Shown: positions 1 to 6,200 of the stretch, piece by piece | Layout: each line of letters starts with the position of its first letter | How positions within the stretch are numbered: the stretch's first letter is position 1 | DNA from: an uncultured Flavobacteriales bacterium | GTDB lineage: Bacteria > Bacteroidota > Bacteroidia > Flavobacteriales_D > Sanyastnellaceae | NCBI GenBank assembly: GCA_937996585.1 | Contig: CALKUW010000222.1 | Coordinates: 1-9,839, forward strand | Direction of reading: 5' to 3' | DNA: 9,839 nucleotides | The notes under the pieces: model-generated | The model's input: the letters and a program-made list of their open reading frames with translations, nothing else | What the model was told of the DNA's origin: nothing | The model's database searches: none | Position numbers and translations under genes: made by a program

Positions 1-1
1 T

Positions 2-268
2 GACGGTGATGGTGTGTGCGATGGCGACGAAGTGGTCGGTTGTACCGACACCGACGCCTGCAACTACGACGCGACCGCCACCGATGCGGACAACACCCTC
101 TGTACTTTCCCCGCCAATGAGCACGTCGACTGTGCGGGCAACTGCCTCGCCGATACCGACGGCGACGGCGTCTGCGATGGCCAGGAGGTGGCCGGATGCA
201 CGGACAACACCGCTTGCAACTACCAGCCTTCCGCTACGGATGACAACGGCAGCTGTTTCTTCTGCTGC
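2..268 (+). repeat. Two Cys-rich units with calcium-type linkers (left end of window)
   Basis: The window opens in the tail of a DGDGVCD linker. Two GC-T-D...ACNY units follow, starting at 38 and 194. The first runs into a complete thrombospondin-type-3-like linker at 128-190 (DCAGNC, then DTDGDGVCD), whose regularly spaced aspartates are typical of Ca2+ ligands. The second ends in FFCC and leads directly into large domain copy 1. Comparison with later units shows that this pattern is the basic building block of the protein and that the array continues upstream. Confidence 0.85.
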
Positions 269-3200
269 GCCGATCTCGGCAGCAACTTCGCCGGCTATGG
301 CTTGGAGCAGGAAATCGTTGCCGTGGACGGCGTGCCCGGCATGACGACCTACCGCTTCTATGTGACCACGCCCAATGCGGATGACGTGGTGAGCGCGGTC
401 AGTGGTGACTCCGAAGTGCCCACCCTCGTGAGCACGACGACAAGCTTCTACCAGGATCCCCTCGGTGGGGTCTTCCCGAACGGCATCAACCCCGTTCTCT
501 TCGGTGACTTCCCGTCCCTCCAGTACGACAGCTGGATGACCATCGGCATCGACCAGGCGCCCGACGCGGAGGCCGGCGAGGCGCAAGTGGGATCGGCTGA
601 GGCCGAGAGCTGGATCGCCGAATTCGAGGCCGGTCAGAACCTGGCCATCGACGGCTTCTTCGGAGGTGCATGGTACGTGACCAGCGACAACAGCAACGGT
701 ATCGCGGGTGACGACAACAAGGTCCTCATCGCCCAGGTCACCACGGACGGTGACATCAGCGGCCAGTTCCTCGTGCAGGTTTTTCCGCACGGTATCGGCG
801 ACGGCCTCGGTGATATGGTGACGCTCACCTTCGGACCCCATGTGGATACGGTGGCCCCGACGTTCGACAACGTCCCGGCTGATGTGACCGTTTCCTGCGA
901 CGACGACCTTCCCACGGCTGATGTGACGGCCACGGACGACTGCTCCGAAGCCACGGTCACCATGACGGAGAGCACCTCCGGTGACGGCTGCCTCAGCACC
1001 GTGACCCGGACGTACACCGCCACCGATGGTGCAGGCAACAGCAGTTCAGCCACCTGGACCATCACGGTCGAGGACAACGCCGCCCCGGTGTTCGTTACCC
1101 CGTCCGATGTGACGGTCAACTGCGGTGACGACCTCTCACCCGCCAGCCTCGGTGAAGTGACCACGGCTACGGATTGCAACGGGTACACGATCACCTACAA
1201 CGATGCCGACGTGTTCAACACGGATCCCTGCATCGGACAGGTCATCGCCCGCTGCTGGAACGTCACCGACGATTGCGGCAACGAGGCCCTCGGATTCCAG
1301 ATCATTACCGTTCAGGACAATGCGGCCCCGACCTTCCCGGAGGTGCCCGCTGATACCACGGTGTCCTGTGACGCTTCGATTCCCGCTTCCGACGTGGTGG
1401 CCGCCGACGACTGCGGCAGCGTGACCACCAGCCAGGCCGATGAGGTGCTCGAAGGCGAATGCGCCGGTGAGAGCACCATCCTGCGGACCTTCACGGCTAC
1501 CGACCCCTGCGGCAACAGCAGCACCTACGTGCAGACGATTTCCGTAGTGGACACGACTGCCCCGGTCTTCACTTCGGTTCCGGCCGATGTCACGGTCGGC
1601 GTCTATGACGACCTCCCGGCCGACCTGGCCGAGGCCAGCGACAACTGCAGCAGCGCCACGGTGCTGTACAGCGACGAAATCGACGCCTCTGCAAACGACT
1701 TCTCCCTTGTGCACCGCACCTTCACGGCTGTGGATGCCTGTGGCAACAGCACGTCGGCCACCCAGACGATCACCGTCCTCGAGGTGCTCGGTTGCACGGA
1801 CGCCCTGGCCTGCAACTACAGCGACGCCGCCACGGCCGATGATGGCAGCTGCGACTACTGCTCCTGCGACGGCATCTTCCCGCCGTCCGGCCCCTACAAC
1901 CTCGACATCGACACGATCGAGGATGGCATCGACGGCATGACGACCTATCAGGTCTACATCACCCTCGAGAATGCTACCGACTTCGTGAGCTCCGTGACGG
2001 GTGATTCGAACAACCCCAGTTTCGTGCGCACCAGCACTGCGTTCCATCAGGACGTGCTCGGTTCCGCGAACGCCCATGGCATCAACCAGGCCGTGATCGA
2101 CGCTTTCCCGGCCCTCGCCTACGACAGTTGGGTTTCCATTGGCCTGAACAGCGCTGCAGATGCTGCAGCAGGAGAGGGCGAGGTCTCCCTCGTGGAGGGT
2201 GAGCCCTGGGTCAGCGCCTTCGAAGCCGGCGGCGACATCGACCTGACCGGTCAGTACGGTGGCGGTTGGTTTGTTCTGAATGGTGCTTCCAATGGCGCTG
2301 CGGGTGATGACCTCCGTGTCCTGCTCGGCCAGTTCACCACGGACGGTGTCTTCAGCGGCCAGCTGTACGTCCAGGTTTTCCCCGAGGGCGATGGCTCGAA
2401 CATGCAGTTCCAGACCCTCCGCTGGGGAGAGCCGCAGTGCGGATGCCAGCTCGAGACGGCCTGCAACTACGACCCCTCCACGGCCTACACCGACAACGAA
2501 AACTGCCTCTATCCCGAGGACCTCTACGGTGCGGCCCATTTCGACTGCGACGGCAACTGCCTGAACGACAGCGATGGTGACGGTGTCTGTGACGAGGATG
2601 AGGTGCCCGGTTGCATGGACGATACGGCCTGCAACTACGCCGAGGAGGCCACCGATGATGACGGAAGCTGCTGGTATGCCGATTACGGTTACGAGTGCGA
2701 CGGCACCTGCATCAGCGACGCCGACTTCGACGGCATCTGCGACCTCAATGAGGTCCAGGGCTGCAACCTCCCCAATGCCTGTAACTACGACAGCGCTGCG
2801 ACGGAGAATGACGGCAGCTGCACGTTCGATTGTTACGGCTGTACCGATTCGGGTGCCGCCAACTACGACGACGCTGCCCTGCTCGACGACGGATCCTGCC
2901 TCTACGGAGGTTGCACCAATCCTTCTGCCACCAACTATGACGCTACGGCCGACTTCAACGATGGCTCCTGCCTGTTCGCCGGATGTACCAATCCGCTGGC
3001 GTGCAACTTTACCTCTGGTGCCAACTTTGATGACGGTTCCTGTGACCTGACGTCCTGCGCCGGTTGCACGAACAGCCTGGCTTGCAACTACGACGCCACG
3101 GCGACCCTGAACGACGGATCCTGTGAGTTCTTCTCGTGCCGTGGCTGTATGGACGCCGGAGCAGTCAACTACGACGCCACCGCGACCATCGACGACGGAT

Positions 3201-6200
3201 CCTGTCTCTTCGGTGGCTGTCTCGACCCGACGGCATCCAACTACGATGCTACGGCTGACTTCAGCGACGGAAGCTGTGAGTTCGAAGGCTGCACCAACCC
3301 CTTGGCCTGCAACTTCGACATCAACGCCAACGTGGATGACATGACGTGTGAGTTCGCGTCTTGCGCCGGCTGCATGATCACATTCGCTTGCAACTATGAC
3401 CCTGCGGCCACGATCCAGGACGACAGCGCCTGCGACTTCTACAGCTGCTGTGGTGACCCCGCCGCCGACAACTACGAGCCCGGTGTGGCTGACTTCCTTA
3501 CCTACGGATGTACCTACGGTGGTGGATCCCCGATGGTCGAGTTCGTCGGTTGCGAACTGCCCTTCGCCTGCAACTTCGGCGACACTGAGAACGACTGTGA
3601 GTTCTCCTCCTGTGCCGGTTGTACCGAGGAGCTGGCCTGCAATTACGATGCGGACGCTACCATTCCGGTGACCTGCCTCTACCCTGAGGACATCTACGGC
3701 GTAGACTATGTGGACTGCATGGGAGACTGCCTCACCGACGCCAACGCCAACGGCCTGTGCGACGAGGTTGAGGTGAGCGGTTGCACCAACGTCTCGGCCT
3801 GCAACTACGATGCCCTCGCCACGTTCGATGATGGTTCCTGTGACCTCACAAGCTGCTACGGCTGTACGGACGCCGCAGCGTGCAACTACGACGCATCCGC
3901 TTCCCAGAATGACGGTTCCTGTGACTATGTGAGCTGCTTCGGTTGTACCGATGCCACGGCCTGCAACTATGATGCTTCCGCCTCCTACGACGACGGTTCA
4001 TGCACCTATGCGCCCGGACCGTTCCTCGACTGCAACGGCGACTGCATCAATGACGGCAACGCCAACGGTATCTGCGACGAGCAGGAAACCCTCGGCTGCA
4101 TCGACCTCGGTGCGTGCAACTTCGATGCTGATGCCACCTTCGACGACGGAAGCTGTGAATACACGAGCTGCACGGGCTGCACGAATGCCAGCGCCTGCAA
4201 CTATGACGCTTCCGCGAGCATCAACGATGGCTCCTGTGAGTTCACGAGCTGCCTCGGTTGTACCGATGCCACCGCGTGCAACTATGATGCAGCAGCCACC
4301 CAGAGCGATGGAAGCTGCACCTATCCCGAGCCCGAGTACGACTGTGATGGCGAGTGCCTGGTCGACAGCGACGGTGATGGCATCTGTGACGCCTTTGACG
4401 GCAACTTCAGCGGCTGTATGGACCCCTTGGCGTGCAACTATGCCCCCATGGCGGATGAAGACGATGGCTCCTGTGACTTCTGCAGCTGTGCCGGCTACAC
4501 CTCCGACCTCGCGCAGTACGGCGTCGAGATTGAGGAGTACGCCACGAACGGCATCGCCGGATATACGACCTACCGCGTCTACATCACGACGCCCAACGCC
4601 ACCGACAAGGTGAGCGCGGTGACGGGCCAGACGGACAACCCCACCTTCGTTGAAACGACGGGTGACTTCTACCAGCACCCGAACGGTGGTGTCTTCCCGA
4701 ACGGCATCAACCCGATCCTCTATGACTTCGTTCCGGAGATCCAGTACGACAGCTGGTTCACCATCGGCATCGATGCCGCCCCGGTGGGTGCCCTCGGACA
4801 GGGCAACATCCAGGGTCTGCCCGAGCCCGATCCCTGGAGCTCCGTCTTCGAGGGAGGCAACGGCTTCACCATCGATGACATCATCGGTTCCGGTTGGTTC
4901 GTCAACCCCGATGTGAGCAACGGTGTGGCCGGCGACGACCACAAGGTCCTGCTCGCCCAGTTGACCACGAACGGCGAACTCAACGGACAGTTCTACGTGC
5001 AGGTGTTCCCCGAGGGCAACAACCTGAACCAGGAGCGCGTGACGCTGACCTTCGGTGGAAGCCAGTGCGGCTGTACCGATACCGAGGCGTGCAACTTCTC
5101 CGCCAGCGCCATCATCGACGACGGCAGCTGCTACTACCCGCAGTTCGGCTACGGCTGTGACGATGCCTGCCTGTTCGACAGCGAGGCACCCCAGTTCACC
5201 GAGACCCCCGAGGACCTCAACGTGAGCTGCACCGCCGACATCAGCGTGGTGATGCCCGCTGCGACGGACAACTGCGACCAGGACCTGACGTTTACCTACA
5301 ACGACCAGATCGTGGACGGCCCGTGCGGTGAGACCTTCGACATCATCCGTACCTACATCGTGACCGACGACTTCGGCTATGCCGATACCGTTTCCCACGT
5401 GATCCACGTGGTGGACGAACAGGCCCCGATCTTCACGAATGTGCCGGCTGACGCCACGCTCGAGTGCGGTGATGCCCTGCCGACCAACCAGGCCGTGGCC
5501 GTGGACAACTGCAATGGTGTGACCATCAGCCACAGTGACGAAATGACCGTCGCCGGCTGCGGAAACTCCGGTACGTTGGTGCGCACGTGGTACGCCGAGG
5601 ATGCTTGTGGCAACGTGAACACCGCCACGACGACCTACACCATTGTCGATACGACGGCTCCGGTCATCTCCGGCATGCCGGCCGACACGACCATCAGCTG
5701 CGCTGACGACTACACCTTCCCGGAGCCCACGGCTTCCGACAACTGCGGCAGCGTGACCTTGTCCTTCGAGGTGACGGCAGTGGACGGTGCCTGCGCACAC
5801 AACTACACTCTGGTCCGAACCTACACGGCCATCGACGCCTGCGGCAACTTCAGCCAGGCCGTCCAGAGCGTGACGGTGGTGGACGAGGATGCCCCGGTCT
5901 TCGCCGGTCTGCCCGCCGACCTCACCCTTGAGTGTGGCGAGGACATTCCAGCGACCAGCGTGACGGCAGAGGACGCCTGCGCCGGAACCATGGACGTGAC
6001 CTACACCGACAACGAGGTGACCCTGGATGCGTGCCAGTACCAGGTCATCCGGACCTTCTCGGCTACGGACTCCTGCGGCAACACGGCCACGCACGATTGG
6101 ACCATCACCTTCGAGGACACCACGGCTCCGACCTTCACGGCTCCTGAGGATGCGATCCTCGACTGCTCTGCCGACACGGCCCCGGCCAACGCGGGCGATG

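Noticed and set aside
1136..2539. A 467-codon open frame on the minus strand
   Set aside because: Same codon-usage artefact opposite HYR-like modules and large domain copy 2; the translation is low-complexity without a family signature.
2837..4489. Regularly spaced similar 72-81 base units, considered as a CRISPR array
   Set aside because: The units are translated repeats with variation concentrated at third codon positions, and have no short identical repeat separated by unrelated spacers.
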